A stretch of 64,000 nucleotides of DNA from Odobenus rosmarus divergens (GCF_000321225.1 NW_004450324.1:1518135-1582134), one strand, 5' to 3'. Positions 1-11,607 are shown, counted from the first letter of the stretch. The notes: generated by a model not told the origin, from the letters alone. A program made the numbers and translations.

Positions 1-294
1 AATATCACCTTATCTTACATTTTTAAAAACCTGGCAAAGTCAACGGCAAGAAGCCGGCATTACTTTTCCTTGGGCCAAGCACGTGAAAGGCCCAGAGATT
101 TGTGTTGACCCTTTACTTAGAACCTTTCCTATTGGGTCATCCTTTTTCAGAGTCTTGTTAGACCTAGTTAGGAAAGCCTCCAGGCAAAGTGGACCCTCCG
201 CTTCTAACCTAACTGGGGCTGCGATGGGTGCAGCTTTCCCATAGCTAGATGTTTAAGTACGGTGTTGAAAAAGGAATTAAAGGATATTTATGTT

Positions 295-325
295 AAATAT
301 ATATATGTGTATATATATATATTTT
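295..325. repeat. (TA)n/(TG)n microsatellite
   Basis: Alternating AT with an internal TGTG, then a T-run. Confidence 0.8.
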
Positions 326-984
326 TTTGCTTTTCTTTAACAAAAAATTCTCCAGGCCCCACTTTAAAAAATTAAAACAGGAGAATTTCATTAGGCGTTT
401 AAATGAGTATCCCCTGCTTCTGTGTCAAACAGCATAGGCTGAAATACACATGTATTTCATATATATGAGAAAATGATGGGCAGAACAGTCACCCAGAATA
501 TAAAAACTTCAAATAATCTAAAATAGACATCTCTCTATAAAATTCTTTGAAAACCCAGACTTTCCACAACTTTGGGCCAGGGGTTGTCAAGGGATGTGTC
601 TTTGTGTCACTGCCTGGATTAAATCACTTTACGGGCTTCTCAAAGCCTATCCAGTGAAAACTGCTTTAACCCGGCATATAAGCCCCTTCAATTTTTTGGT
701 TTTGCCCCTTCCCAGAGTCTGCTTGTGTTGATTGTACCCTGAATATTCTGCTGTCCTATGACACATCTGGTCTCCCATTCCCCGTTGTCTGGGCACAGGC
801 TCTTTCTTCTCTCATCCAAGTGCCCATGTTTGTAGGGAATCTCTCTCAGCTTCCAAGGCCAGAGGGAATTTTCCTTGAGAAGCCTTTTGCTTTTCCTGAG
901 GCAAAGTACATTGGCTTCCTCTGCACCTCTTTTTACATACTTAATAGCATGTGATCCCCTATTTTTTATTTGTGGCACAAAATC

Positions 985-1140
985 TAAGGCCCTACTATGT
1001 CCCAAGCATTGTGCTAGATGTTAGTAGTATACAAGTTAATAAAAATGGTTCCTGCCCTCAAGGACTCCGCAACTTTATGTAAACGATTCTGTAAGACGTG
1101 AAGAGTGAGTTCTGGGAGAGCACAAAGGTGGAGGGTGCTG
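985..1140 (-). mobile_element. L2 3' end, antisense
   Basis: CCTACTATGTCCCAAGCATT followed by GGTTCCTGCCCTCAAGGACT is the reversed end of L2. Edges are approximate. Confidence 0.75.
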
Positions 1141-2598
1141 GGCATCACGGGAACACCAGAATTTAGTTATAATCAATTTATATGCTTATTTTGTCAATTA
1201 TCAGGGTTATGATGCAAGCTTTGCCTTTTGAAAGCATAGTATTTTGAGTTGACTAGTTTTGTGAGCTAATGAATAAAAATCTTTTAAGTGTTGTGATTAA
1301 TTGCAGGGCTTCTTTCTGCTTGCAGTAACGGCATTGCTAATTATGGTTGGTCAGTTTACCTAAGGAATTTGAGAACAGAAACACCTGCTTATTACTTCTA
1401 CCCCTAGTTTTGCACATTCACACTGTGGGAAGGGCTTTTCTACATTTTAAATTTATCTCATATTTTTCCAACTAAACGATGGTCTTTGCCGAGGCCATGT
1501 TATTGACAAATCAGATTGCTGGAATAGGGTTTTGCCAGGGCTTAATGTTTAATAGGGAATTATAAGCCCATTTCCATTCCGTGTTTAATGCTAGTTGAGT
1601 GATTACAAGTGAACTTATGGTGAAGCACTTTTGCTTAAACATTACACGCAGAAGTTAGTAGTTCAGACACCGAACTAGTTTAGACACGAATGCGGGTGGA
1701 GAGCCTCTGCCTCCCCCCTCCATTCGGCAGGTGTCATATGATGGGGCTCCGGCAGTGTGAACTGTGACCAGCAGGAGGCTCGGATGTGCCTGAGCAGAAG
1801 ATGAAGGGAGGCACCGTGTTTTAACTTTCCAGCGTGGCACAGAGCACTTTTTCTTCATTTCCTCCTGGGCAGAGATTGGGGCCTCAGGATTACGAGAGAA
1901 TCGGTTTACTAAAATTCAAACAAAGCAGGTTCAGTTTGACTTCTGTTTTAGAAAAGTAAACACGGGATTTTGCAAGTCTAAAAATAAAGGTTTCTTCTCT
2001 GTTGTATTGCTGTTCTTGTGTTATAAAAGATCAATGGAGAATTTGTAATGCTCTTAGGGGTAATCTAGTTCAGAAGTTTATGCATGACCTGGAAATGATG
2101 TCAAGTCGATCGGAGGGAGCTTTATACTTAGAGAGGGGTTGAAAGTGTTGGTCTCCCCTCCATCCCACCCTCCAATTCCTTCTTTAGAAGCATCCGGTGT
2201 ACCCAAAGATAGGCCAATTGGAAAATTAGTTTATTTGTTGGTGATATTAATAGTGTTACCTTCTTTGTGGAGCAGAATGAACAGCGAGTCATGTAAATGC
2301 TGGCTTTGGTATCTGTAGTAGAACTGAACCACCTCAAGGAACTTTTCTGTCAAAGGGCTGTCCGTAGTCACCGCCATACCAGTTTCTGTGCTTGAGTCCA
2401 ATCGTTGTGGTAGGGGGGCTGTGATCTTTGCTGGTTTTCCTCACAGAAGCCCTAAATAGACTTGTGCCTCCGAGGATGTTTGCTTTTCTTAGGTTTTTTT
2501 GCAGGATAAGCCTTTCTTTAGTTTTGTACTTGATTTCTCCGTGTTGATTCATTTTGTCCTGAGTGGTCATTTAGAATGATCTAAAAGTAATGCATTTA

Positions 2599-2707
2599 GG
2601 GGCGCCTGGCTAGCTCAGCCGGTGGAGCATGTGACTCTTGATCTTGGGGTTGTGAGTTCAAGCCCCACGTTGGGTGTAGAGATTACTTAAAAATAAAATC
2701 TTTTATA
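2599..2707 (+). mobile_element. CAN-SINE, short tRNA-Lys-like type
   Basis: The head GGGGCGCCTGGCTAGCTCAG is followed by a B-box-like GTTCAAGCCCC, then GATTACTTAAAAATAAAATC as tail. The body closely follows a tRNA-Lys(CTT) outline and lacks the (TC)-rich middle of other copies. Flanking repeats of 16 bp (aaaagtaatgcattta at 2583-2598 and its one-mismatch copy at 2708-2723) mark the insertion. Confidence 0.93.
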
Positions 2708-3160
2708 AAAAGTAATACATTTAATTTTTGGTCCTCGCCAACACAAGAATTCGGTTCCTGGAATCCTAGCCATAGTTTGACCAAGGGCTACTCTGGGCAC
2801 TTTATTTCTCTCCTGTGAATTTTTTTTTTTTTTAACCATTCAGATGCATTTTCCCCAAGCCCAGGTAATAGGGCATATGGCCAGGTTTTCAAGGAGCAAC
2901 AGTTTGTTTCCTAAAATGAGACCTGAAAGCAGCCCAGAGCACTCTCGTTTCACTCTGTGCTCTGAGTTTGTGCAGAGTTCTGTGGTTTAGAGATTAGAAC
3001 TGGTTTTATGGATGTTCTAGAGGGATCTTGAGGACCCTGGGAGCTGCACTGGCTCACAGTCGTTTTTGTAGGATCTCAGAGGGCCAAGGCCCTGAGTGTG
3101 TATCTCCCAGACCTTTAAATGGGCTGCTTTGCTACTGCTGTTGGTTTGCTAGTTTGGCCT

Positions 3161-3371
3161 TTTTTTTTTTTTTTAACAAGATTTTATTTATTTGAGAGAG
3201 AGAGTGCGCGAGAGCGCGTGAGTGTGGGTGTGTGGGAACAGAGGGAGAGGGACAAACAGACTCTGTGCTGAGTGTGGAGCCCGACTTGGGGCTTGATCCA
3301 CGTCCCTGCGATCAGGACCTGAGCTGAAATCATGAGTCAGAGGCTCGATCAGCTGAGCCACCCAGGTGCCC
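3161..3371 (-). mobile_element. CAN-SINE, reverse orientation
   Basis: It reads from a T-run (the reversed A tail) through AAGATTTTATTTATTTGAGAG to GAGCCACCCAGGTGCCC, the reversed tRNA-like head. TTGGCCTTTTT lies at both ends (from 3154 and from 3372) and is the target-site duplication. Confidence 0.93.
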
Positions 3372-3509
3372 TTGGCCTTTTTGTTTTTGTTTTTTTTTTA
3401 AGTAAAAGAGGCTTCAGATATATGGCTTAAGAGGGCCTCAGCTTTCATATCATTTCACTTTTTTTTTTGGTAAAGAGAAAAATGTATATAGAAATAATCT
3501 TTTTGTACT

Positions 3510-3940
3510 TTTTTATTATTGTGGTAAAATACACACATATACATCACATAAGATTTACCATTTTAACTGTTTTCTAAGTGTTTCAATCATAATTGATATT
3601 AGTTACACTTATAACAGAAATGCTCTTTTATTTATTTCATAGAATTCACCGTGAAGCCATCCACACCTCAAGTTTGTATTTACTATTTGGATTTTGTCAT
3701 CATCTTCTCTGAATTTCGGTCATTTGTGTCTTTCATGAAATTTTTGTCTTTATCAAATTTATCAGTATGCCTTTCTTTATCATAATCTCCTATTTAAATA
3801 ACAGCTTTAACGAGGTATACTTCACCTACCATACAATTCATCCCTATATAGTGTACAGTTCAGTGTGGGGTTTTTTTTGTTGTTGTTGTTACTATATCTA
3901 CAGATCTCAACAAGGATAATAATTCGTTTTAGAGCACAGA
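3510..3940 (+). mobile_element. Ancient L1M-like 3' sequence
   Basis: GTGGTAAAATACACACATAT with AGATTTACCATTTTAACTG, and later AACGAGGTATACTTCACC with GTGTACAGTTCAGTG, are phrases of a common ancient LINE-derived mammalian repeat. The subfamily is not assigned. A 17-bp direct repeat lies within it (3614-3630 and 3936-3952). Confidence 0.6.
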
Positions 3941-4140
3941 AATGCTCTTTTAAAGGTGCTGTTCAAAGTGCCATGTGGGAAAATGTCTCTAGGTGCAAAG
4001 AGACTTTTGGTAGTATTATTAAAATATTTTATTTATGCTTTTGATTTGTGAGCAGTAACATTATGAGTTCCTCCCTGTCTGTGACAGTCTGTCATGCACT
4101 GCATTTTTGATGATGTCTGAGAATGAATTACAACATTGCA

Positions 4141-4326
4141 GGCTCTGGAGTCAGATGGCCCGGTCTGTTTCATATCCTGACCATAGCAGTCCCTGGCCTT
4201 GTGACCTTGAGCAAATTACTTAGCTGTGTCTGCACTCAGTTTCCTCATCGCTAACATGGAGGATTGAGAGAGTGTAAAGCCCTTAGAAGGGTGCCTGGCA
4301 CAGGGCACGCTTAGCCATGACTACTA
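4141..4326 (+). mobile_element. MIR SINE
   Basis: GGCTCTGGAGTCAGATGGCC, TTGTGACCTTGAGCAAATTA, TCAGTTTCCTCATC and GGGTGCCTGGCACAGGGCAC follow MIR in order. Confidence 0.93.
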
Positions 4327-4507
4327 AAAACGACGTTGGCTAATCAGATGCAAGGTATCAGGAGAGAACACAGCCCTGTCTCTGGCAAGATGTTGGAGTG
4401 GCTTGAAGGGTTTCTCTGCTCAGTTTCTAGCAGGGAGGGAGCGGGTGGGAGGGTTTGCTTGCTCCTGTCCTCCTTCTGGGGTGTGCTGGCTAGAAGGCAG
4501 CTGGCAG

Positions 4508-4576
4508 CCCCCCCCCNNNNNNNNNNNNNNNNNNNNNNNNNNNNNNNNNNNNNNNNNNNNNNNNNNCCCCCCCCCC
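4508..4576. other. Assembly gap of 50 N inside a C homopolymer
   Basis: Nine C at 4508-4516 and ten C at 4567-4576 flank exactly 50 N (4517-4566). The gap marks a C-run that sequencing or assembly did not resolve; its true length is unknown. Open frames running through the N are artefacts. Confidence 0.97.
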
Positions 4577-5033
4577 GCAGCCTTGCATCTTCCCTCCTCT
4601 GCAGGAGGAAGTGGAGAGACCTGTGGAGCTCCTGGCCATTTGGAGAGCTCAGGGCTTTAGGTGCCAAATGGCCCTCTGACAAGTGGTGAGAGCATCCTGC
4701 GGGAAGGTTGCTGGGAGGAACGACCCATTATGACAGGGCTCTGAGAAGGACCTGCTAAGACTGCACTTTTCTTCCACCTCTGAGTTTGCCCTGTGGAGGC
4801 TGCCATGCTGGCAGGAAATGCTGCTGACTAAAGAAACATCACCGGGTCCCAGAGTGCGAGAGGACAGGAGCATTTGTTTTCAGATAAAGTCATCACTACT
4901 GCTCCCCTATCTCCTTCCTTTCCTCTCTGCTTTTCCCTCCGCTTAAAAATACTCTCAGGTCTTTCTTATCTTTAACACCAAAAGAGAACAAAACAAAACA
5001 CTCACTACTCCTTCCTCCTCTAGCCACTACCTT

Positions 5034-5054
5034 CTCTCCTTCCTTCCTTCCTTC
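5034..5054. repeat. (CTTC)n microsatellite
   Basis: About five copies of CTTC/TTCC in a pyrimidine-rich stretch. Confidence 0.8.
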
Positions 5055-5469
5055 GGCAGCTAAGCCGCTTGCAAGAACCTCTCATTCACGTCTCAGCCGG
5101 CTGCCATCTGGGTTGCGCCCTATCGCTAAGAAACCAGAGTTGCCATCTCCACCATCGACGGGACCCTTGCGTGGCGGCCGCAGCCCCGGGACACTGCAGT
5201 CCTCTCTTTTCCCCTCTGCCGGATTTGGCACCATCTGCCCTCTCTCCTTCTCCTCTCCCGCCCGCCCCTGCTCCAGGATCCCCTTCACCATATGCCTGTG
5301 GCTTCACCCATCCCCTGAAAGGCGGACATGCTCCCTCTTTGGACCAGCGAGTCCGCTGCCCTTTCTAGGTCTTTGTGTAGGTGTTCCACAGAACTTAGTA
5401 CTCACGATTAAACTCACTGTCTCTCCACCTTTGCTTCGTCAACATCCTCCTTAAGACCCTCGAGCATGA

Positions 5470-5670
5470 GGGGCGCCTGGGTGGCTCCGTCGTTAAGCGT
5501 CTGCCTTCGGCTCAGGTCATGATCCCAGGGTCTTGGGATCGAGCCCCGCATCGGGCACCCTGCTCGGCAGGAAGCCTGCTTCTCCCTCTCCCACTCCCCC
5601 TGCTTGTGTTCCCTCTCACACTGTCTCTCTCTCTCTGTCAGATAAATAAATAAAATCTTTAAAAATAAAT
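5470..5670 (+). mobile_element. CAN-SINE, young full-length copy
   Basis: Head GGGGCGCCTGGGTGGCTC, body with the TGCCTTCGGCTCAGGTCATG segment, a TC-rich stretch and an (AAAT)n A-rich tail. The 16-bp duplication agaccctcgagcatga (5454-5469) recurs at 5671-5686 with one mismatch. It sits beside or inside old L2 sequence. Confidence 0.96.
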
Positions 5671-5689
5671 AGACCCTCGAGCGTGAAAC

Positions 5690-6597
5690 AGAAACATCCC
5701 ACACTTTCCTGTCTTCTTCCATCTCTCGCATAGAACTGGTCATCAGTCCTCGATATTCTGCGTCCTTGTCATCTTCTTTGCTCTGTCTTTAACTCCTCCT
5801 CTTGGCCACCACTGGTTTAGTCCAGTCCCTGATCAGTTCTTATTTGGGTTATTGTAATAAGTTCCTAGGTAGGTTCCTTCCTCGTCTCCGTTCTTGCTTC
5901 CAGCTACAGTATGCACTGTTAGCAAAATGATAGAGCTATACCAACATTTTTATCAGTTACCCCAGGCTTACACACTTTTTGTGGCTTTTGTATCATTCTT
6001 AAGGTTAACTCTAAGCATGGTGTTGAAGGCCTTTTTGGGAATTGTCTCTTGCCTCCCTTTCCAGACAGACCTTCCTTGTCATTTCCATTCTCAAACTCCC
6101 AGCCAGTGGGAACCTTTTGCAGTTGCTGAAATGATTCATTCATGTTATCCTACCCTTGCAAGGCAAGTTTTCACTCTGCTTGGAACACCATTCTACACCC
6201 TTCCCTACAGTCTCCATTTATTTAACAGAGAACACTGTCTCTCCTTTTAAGTTTTACCTTCATTGAAGTATAACATGCATGTGGAAAAGCGTCCAGATCA
6301 TAAATGTACAGCTTGATGCACGTTCATAAATTGAACACACCCAGGTCTGGCCTCCCTGTTAAGACCTGGAATAAATGATTTCTTCACAGCCAACAGTCTC
6401 TGCCCCTGAGCCTCCTTTCCCTTTGCGCCTTGCTCTGTTGGGTATTTCACCCCCTGGCGGTCCTCATACTGTGTGCAAATTGTTTGCTTCCTTGCCCATC
6501 CTGGCACTAGATGTGAACTCCCTCTTGAGGACAGTGTCTCTGGCCTCTACACCCCACACCTCGTATTAAGTATTTGATAAATGTTTTCTGGATTAAA
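5690..6597 (+). mobile_element. LINE L2, 3' half
   Basis: TTGGGTTATTGTAATAAGTT, AAGGCCTTTTTGGGAATTG, CATTTATTTAACAGAGAAC and the end GAACTCCCTCTTGAGGACAG...TTTGATAAATG are L2 phrases in consensus order. An L1M-like piece interrupts 6255-6480. The L2 may extend left to about 4900 across the CAN-SINE at 5470-5670. Confidence 0.75.
6255..6480 (+). mobile_element. L1M-like fragment within L2
   Basis: TTGAAGTATAACATGCATGT and CAGCTTGATGCACGTTCATA match the ancient LINE-like phrase family seen elsewhere in the window. L2 sequence lies on both sides, so this looks like a nested insertion. The edges are estimates. Confidence 0.45.
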
Positions 6598-6599
6598 GT

Positions 6600-8027
6600 C
6601 TGAACTCTGGGGACAAACACTCTTTCCCTTCTTGTTTAAGGAGAACATTGCCTGACTTCTAAAAATTTGCCTCCCTGGATCCTGAAGAGTCGATCTTGCC
6701 TGTGGTTGATGATGATGCCTATTTAGTTGCGTTTGGGCCAGTCAGCTTAAAGGGCTCTGTAGAAATTAGCTCATTAATCCTCCCAGATGAAGAGTAAGCA
6801 CTTGAGCGCTTGCACTTGCCTGTACTGTGCAGGGAGGCAGCGTGCAGAGGCTCGACTTGCCTGAGGTCATTGGACTGCAAGGTGGTCTCTCCAGATGAAG
6901 GACCCAGAGCTCTCTATCACAGCTGCGGCATCCTTTTACTTAGGCGCTGTAGAGCAGGACAGGGAGGTCCTGGTACTGGTCTCTTCTTCTCTAGAGCTTT
7001 CCTTTCTTTGGTACATCCATGACCTCTCTCTTCCTGTTTATGTATTTATATATAACCCAACCTTGAAGTTCTATGGGGCCTCTTGCTGTGTAGAAATCAG
7101 GACTGTTGGGAAAAGATCAAGGGTATAAGTGAAACACAGGAACAGAATATCAGGACAGGTGGTTTTCAAAGGTTGTTATGATGGCAGGGATTGTATTTTT
7201 AGAAATAATAAGAGACCAAAGGTAATAGGATTGGTGTGGATAGGATAGGATATGGCTAAGACCATAGACCATTCTTCTTTTTAATTCAAAATCAATCTAA
7301 TAGGTGTTATAATTCCTTCTATGGTGTATTCATTGGGAAGAAATTTTTTTTCCTGCTTAAATAGAATTCTTGTAATCCTATGAGGTTTTGCATTTTTCTC
7401 CAGGTTGGGTTTTTTAAATTATACCAAACAACTCCAAGATGGTTGAAGTGATTCAAGTGTTTTGAGTGTTTCTTTTTGCAAATCTGCCATTCATTGGTCA
7501 AGTTTTTGATTCGAGAGAAGAATTCAATATGTTAATTAAAAAGGCATTTTAGGCTTGGCTTAACTGGGGAGCAGGGAGAAATAGCTCTTACGAGAATGAG
7601 TCGGCAGTGCTTTAGTTCTAGAATTGATTTAGGTACACACTTTGGAATCTGATGTGAGTAAATGCTGATATAGTTCATGTTTCTTTCCACCTGCCAGTTG
7701 TCTGAGAATAAGCTCTGGTTTAGTTTTAAGAAACTTCTTGGACATTGAGGAATTAGACGAATTGACTTTTAAAACTGATTGTCTATGTAAATATATAGGA
7801 AAATATCATTTTAAGATAGACTTTTGTTTTCAAACTTTTTTCGGTAAGTGACATTTAGTATAATTCTCAGAGGCCAAGTAGTGGGGGTGCTCATTCAGTT
7901 CTTCCCTTAGGTGAAAGTATACGTTTTGGTGACGTTTTTGGGGTTTAGGTCACTGTTAGAGCTATTTGCTGGAAGAACTAATGTGGTAAGTGAAGATTGA
8001 TAACTTTCTGCCATATGAATGATAGAT
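6600..8027. other. No recognised feature
   Basis: I see no repeat family, splice-flanked coding exon or structured element here. Short open frames are chance. Confidence 0.5.
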
Positions 8028-8047
8028 CTTCATTTGGGGAATATTTT

Positions 8048-8169
8048 TTTAAATTTAATTTTATTGATTTTTTTTTTTTTAAAGTAAACTCTACCCCCAA
8101 CATGGGGCTTAAACTTAGGATCCTGAGATCAAGAGTCACGTGCTCTACCAACTGAGCCAGCCAGGCACC
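8048..8169 (-). mobile_element. CAN-SINE, short tRNA-Lys-like type, reverse
   Basis: It ends with CCAACTGAGCCAGCCAGGCACC, the reversed head, and carries the reversed B box region near GGGGCTTAAAC. It lacks the long TC-rich middle. The 19-bp flank ttcatttggggaatatttt (8029-8047) recurs at 8170-8188 with one mismatch. Confidence 0.93.
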
Positions 8170-8429
8170 TTCATTTGGGGAGTATTTTGGAAGCCAGTGA
8201 CCTGTGACAGTTCTGAGACTTCTCATAATCATTCTGTTGATGGTTGAGGTCTTATAAGAACCCGTGCTCTTGTTTTGTACTGGTAGCATCAGTTTTGACC
8301 AGGGTTTATAACGGGGGCATTCCAATTGCTTTTTTGCTTGCCCTGTTTAGTTTGGGGGTTGATATTTTCTGGATTGGTGCCTATTGGCCTATCTTGTATT
8401 ACTTACATTTTAATTAGAATTATCTGGTC

Positions 8430-8452
8430 TGTCCTTCCTTCCTTCCTTCCTT
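8430..8452. repeat. (CCTT)n microsatellite
   Basis: Five to six uninterrupted copies of CCTT. Confidence 0.85.
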
Positions 8453-9360
8453 CATAATTGGCAATGTCACCATCCCCTTTGCTTAATTATGGGGTGACTC
8501 AAGAAAGCAGGGAGAAAGAGTGCTCAGGGGAAGGAATGATAGGTCATTGTTGGGTTTTATAAGTCAATTCCTAAGAGAGGAATGGCATTAAGAATGCAGA
8601 ATCAGGAAATTTAATTTTGGAACAGACTGAAGAGAAAATCCATTCCTGCTCCTTTGTTTTACAGATCAAGACTCTAGTGGCTTAAGTTCTTCAACTTTAT
8701 TATTTTAAGCTTTTGGTCCCAAGTTCTTAGAATCTCAGGCTTGTGATTCCTGCCTAGTTTAGTTTTTTTTTTTTTCCTACATACATCACATTGGTTCCTC
8801 ATTAGTGAAAAGGAAGAAGTTAGAAATATTACTGAGTCAATGAATTTTATAACTACCATTTTAACAGAGTATCTATCTGGGAACGTATTTACCATGTAAC
8901 TATCACAGTAAAAATCTTATTTATTTCTTTAGAGGTGTTAAAATGATCTTTATGTATATTTCTTCATCAGGGTGTGTTTTATTTAACATGTAAGCATGGT
9001 GGTGTATGAACATAAAGTCATTTCATATCTATCATCATCCTTTGCCTGCTCTGTTAAAATAGACTGGGTTATAACCTTATCAGTGAGGTGGAGTTGGGGG
9101 CGTGCATGGGCGTGTTGGAAAGTAAAAGGCTGAGGAGCAGCAAGGTGATGGGTGAAGAAAGCATATGAAGTAGAGGAACTTCAGAGCTGATCACTAGCTG
9201 GAGCAGTTCCTGCGCAAGAGCCAGGTCCCTTCTGCCAGGCTGATGCGTTGTCACGGCCAGAGCAGCGACAGTGTTCTTTACCGGCTGTCTGGTTCTAAGC
9301 TGTCCGGTATGGTAGCCGCTAGCCACATGTGGCTATTTAAATTTAAATTAATGGAAATTA

Positions 9361-9708
9361 AATAATTTTGGAGGGGTGAGTGGAGAATAGGCGGAGCACA
9401 GAGGATGTCTAGGCTGTGAAAGCATTCTGTGGGATAGCGTAATGATGGCTACATGACATTATCCTTTTCCCCAAACCCATTCCCCAAACTCTGAATGTAT
9501 AGCATCCAGAGTGAACCCTGATGTCAGCTATGCACTTCAGGTGGTAACGACGTGCCGGTGTGGGTTCGTCCGTTGTGACAAGGGGATGTTGATAATGCGG
9601 GAGGCTGTGCGTGTCCGGGGGACGGCAGAGGGTATGTGGCAAATCTCTGCCTTCCTCTCGGTCTTGCTGTAAACATAAAACTGCTCCGAAGAATAAATCT
9701 TTAAAAAA
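9361..9708 (+). mobile_element. L1M 3' end inserted in the hAT element
   Basis: The segment TGATGTCAGCTATGCACTTC...GTTGATAATGCGGGAGGC...AAACTGCTCCGAAGAATAAA follows the known 3' end of ancient mammalian L1M subfamilies and finishes in an A-rich tail. The short similarity attaaataa/gttaaataa at the two junctions may be the target duplication. Nesting shows it is younger than the hAT element. Confidence 0.8.
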
Positions 9709-9829
9709 GTTAAATAAAGTACAGTTCCTCAGTTTCACTAGGCACATTTCAAGTGCTCAGTAGCTAATTGTGGCTAGTGTGGCTGTAGAACTGGATTTTG
9801 TTTCTTTAACTTCAAGTCTATAATCCATA

Positions 9830-9853
9830 CTATCCAATAAGCCTATTGGATAG
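9830..9853. repeat. Inverted repeat within the hAT element
   Basis: ctatccaata, a 4-base loop (agcc), then tattggatag. Both arms resemble the terminal repeat of the element (CTGTCCAATA). Confidence 0.9.
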
Positions 9854-9903
9854 CTCAGATATAGATTATTCCATCACCGCAAAACGTTTTATTGGACAGC
9901 ACT

Positions 9904-11592
9904 GGATGATAACTTCTCCAGAATGTTCAGAAAACGACTAAATATTGTGACGGCCACCTCCTGATAACATGCTAAGGCGTTGACACTGACTTAGAAGTAC
10001 AAAAAGGAGAGAAGCAATGCTAGCCTTATTTAAAAAATAAAATCTTTTGTTTTCACTCTGTGCTCTATTTGAAAGCTAATTGATTCGTATTTTCAGAAGA
10101 ACAGTTATTCTTTCTTGGTGTGTGGTGAAACAGATAACCTCTGTTGACGTAGGGAGATAGTTCTGAAGTGTGAGTTTTTATCTTACCCACTTAACTCATT
10201 CTGGGATGTTCCTGTGATTATTGTAAACACGGAGAATCCTCCCAAATGAAATCCACTATTTTCAGAAGTATCAAAATGTTACATTTCCTTAAGAAATCAC
10301 TTCAGAGTCGTGGGGTTGGATGTGTTAGACCGTATCACTTCAGTTTATTTTATTTATGAAGAAAGAACTGACCAGGGTTTTTTTTTTTTTTTTAAATGAA
10401 ATTACAAAGGAGTTGTGAAATTAACTCTACTTGGAAAAAATAATACCTATATCAATTTTAGTCACTGAAATGGTGAGTTTGAAACATGGACACTTCTTTT
10501 CTCTTGAGTTTAAAACAATTTGGTATCTCAGTCATTAAAAGATTAATGGTTTAACCTAAGTAATGTATCACAAAGCAAATAAAACATCCGGTATTTAAGT
10601 CAGTACCTTAACAGAAATGCACACTTGGTAACCGCTGTTTGGGTAGGATACCTGCTTTGTTAAGAGAGAGAATTAATGACTGAGGGGTGAAAAAAAAGTC
10701 TGTGCAGGGAGATTAACTGGGTTTAATTTTTGGGCAATTCAGGAACAGTCTGTACTTTCTCATGTTTGGTGTCCCTTGGGTGACTGGGGCCGTAACAGAA
10801 TATTTTACTATGTAATCCTTTAAAATTTTTCCTTCTGTATGCCCTTTCCAGTTTCTGGAGCCCTACATCCAGTGCCTGACCTTCAACAAGGGTTGTTGTG
10901 GAAACAGTCTTAACATGGCACCTTTCCTGGGCACTTGGGAGGCTGAAATAGAGCGAGGAGCAATGTCTCTGTGTAGTTTCAAATTGTGATCATTAGGACT
11001 CACTTAAGAACAGGAATGTTTTTGGCATAAGTTAAGATCAGGGGCTAGATTGTTTATCTTTACTAAAATACTCATCAATTATTTAAAAAGTGACCATCTC
11101 TAGGACTAAGACATAATGAGCCTCTGAGTTCATTTCTAGCCATCTTCCCGATTGTTTCCACAGAAGCAGCAAGACTTTTTAAGGGCCATAATTTCATGTC
11201 CTGCTCTTTAAAGCCCATTAGAAATAGACAATATAGGCATCTTGGAAGCTTATTTTTGCTTAAATAGCCTTAAAAGCAGGTAAGTGACATGCAGTCACTA
11301 GCGTGGGTAAACGTTCCAGGTACTTGTGCTTGCTTGTAGCTTATGTTCCATTTAGTCTACTTTATGAAGAGTGAATTTTCTTTAGCTGTGTACAGTTGTT
11401 TAAAAATTAAATATTCCCTTGTCTCTTGGAGCTACTTGGAAGAAAGGGAGTGTCAAACATATGAAAGGTGATCTTCATGGGATACGATTGACTTTAAAAT
11501 TGATCACACCAGAATTTATCTACACCAGAAATATTGTTTCCTTTAATAAGGAGGTGGGAGGTGGTGGGAGGGTGTCCACTTACACTTTATAG
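9904..11592. other. No recognised feature
   Basis: AT-rich intron sequence with a T-run at 10379-10393. No family recognised. Confidence 0.5.
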
Positions 11593-11607
11593 CTACATTT
11601 TATTTTA

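Larger units (their letters stand above)
9297..9903 (+). mobile_element. Old hAT-type DNA transposon (MER3/Charlie-like), split by an L1M
   Basis: The outer parts, 9297-9360 and about 9709-9903, hold the phrases TAGCCACATGTGGCTATTTAA and CATTTCAAGTGCTCAGTAGC, known from a mammalian hAT-derived repeat. The ends are imperfect inverted repeats: AGCTGTCCGGTA at the left, and AGTGCTGTCCAATA as the complement of the right end. The subfamily name is from memory and uncertain. A 24-bp hairpin sequence lies inside at 9830-9853. Confidence 0.75.

Noticed and set aside
2599..2675. Possible functional tRNA-Lys gene
   Set aside because: SINE head with GGGGCGCC start, A-rich tail and target duplication; not a stand-alone tRNA.
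4336..4689. Open frames on both strands through the N gap, up to 117 codons
   Set aside because: They exist only because N positions contain no stop codon.
5082..5454. GC-richer segment as a candidate for STK39 exon 1 or a promoter
   Set aside because: It does not encode the Ala/Pro-rich SPAK N-terminus or the kinase start, and has no donor leading in phase to the exon.
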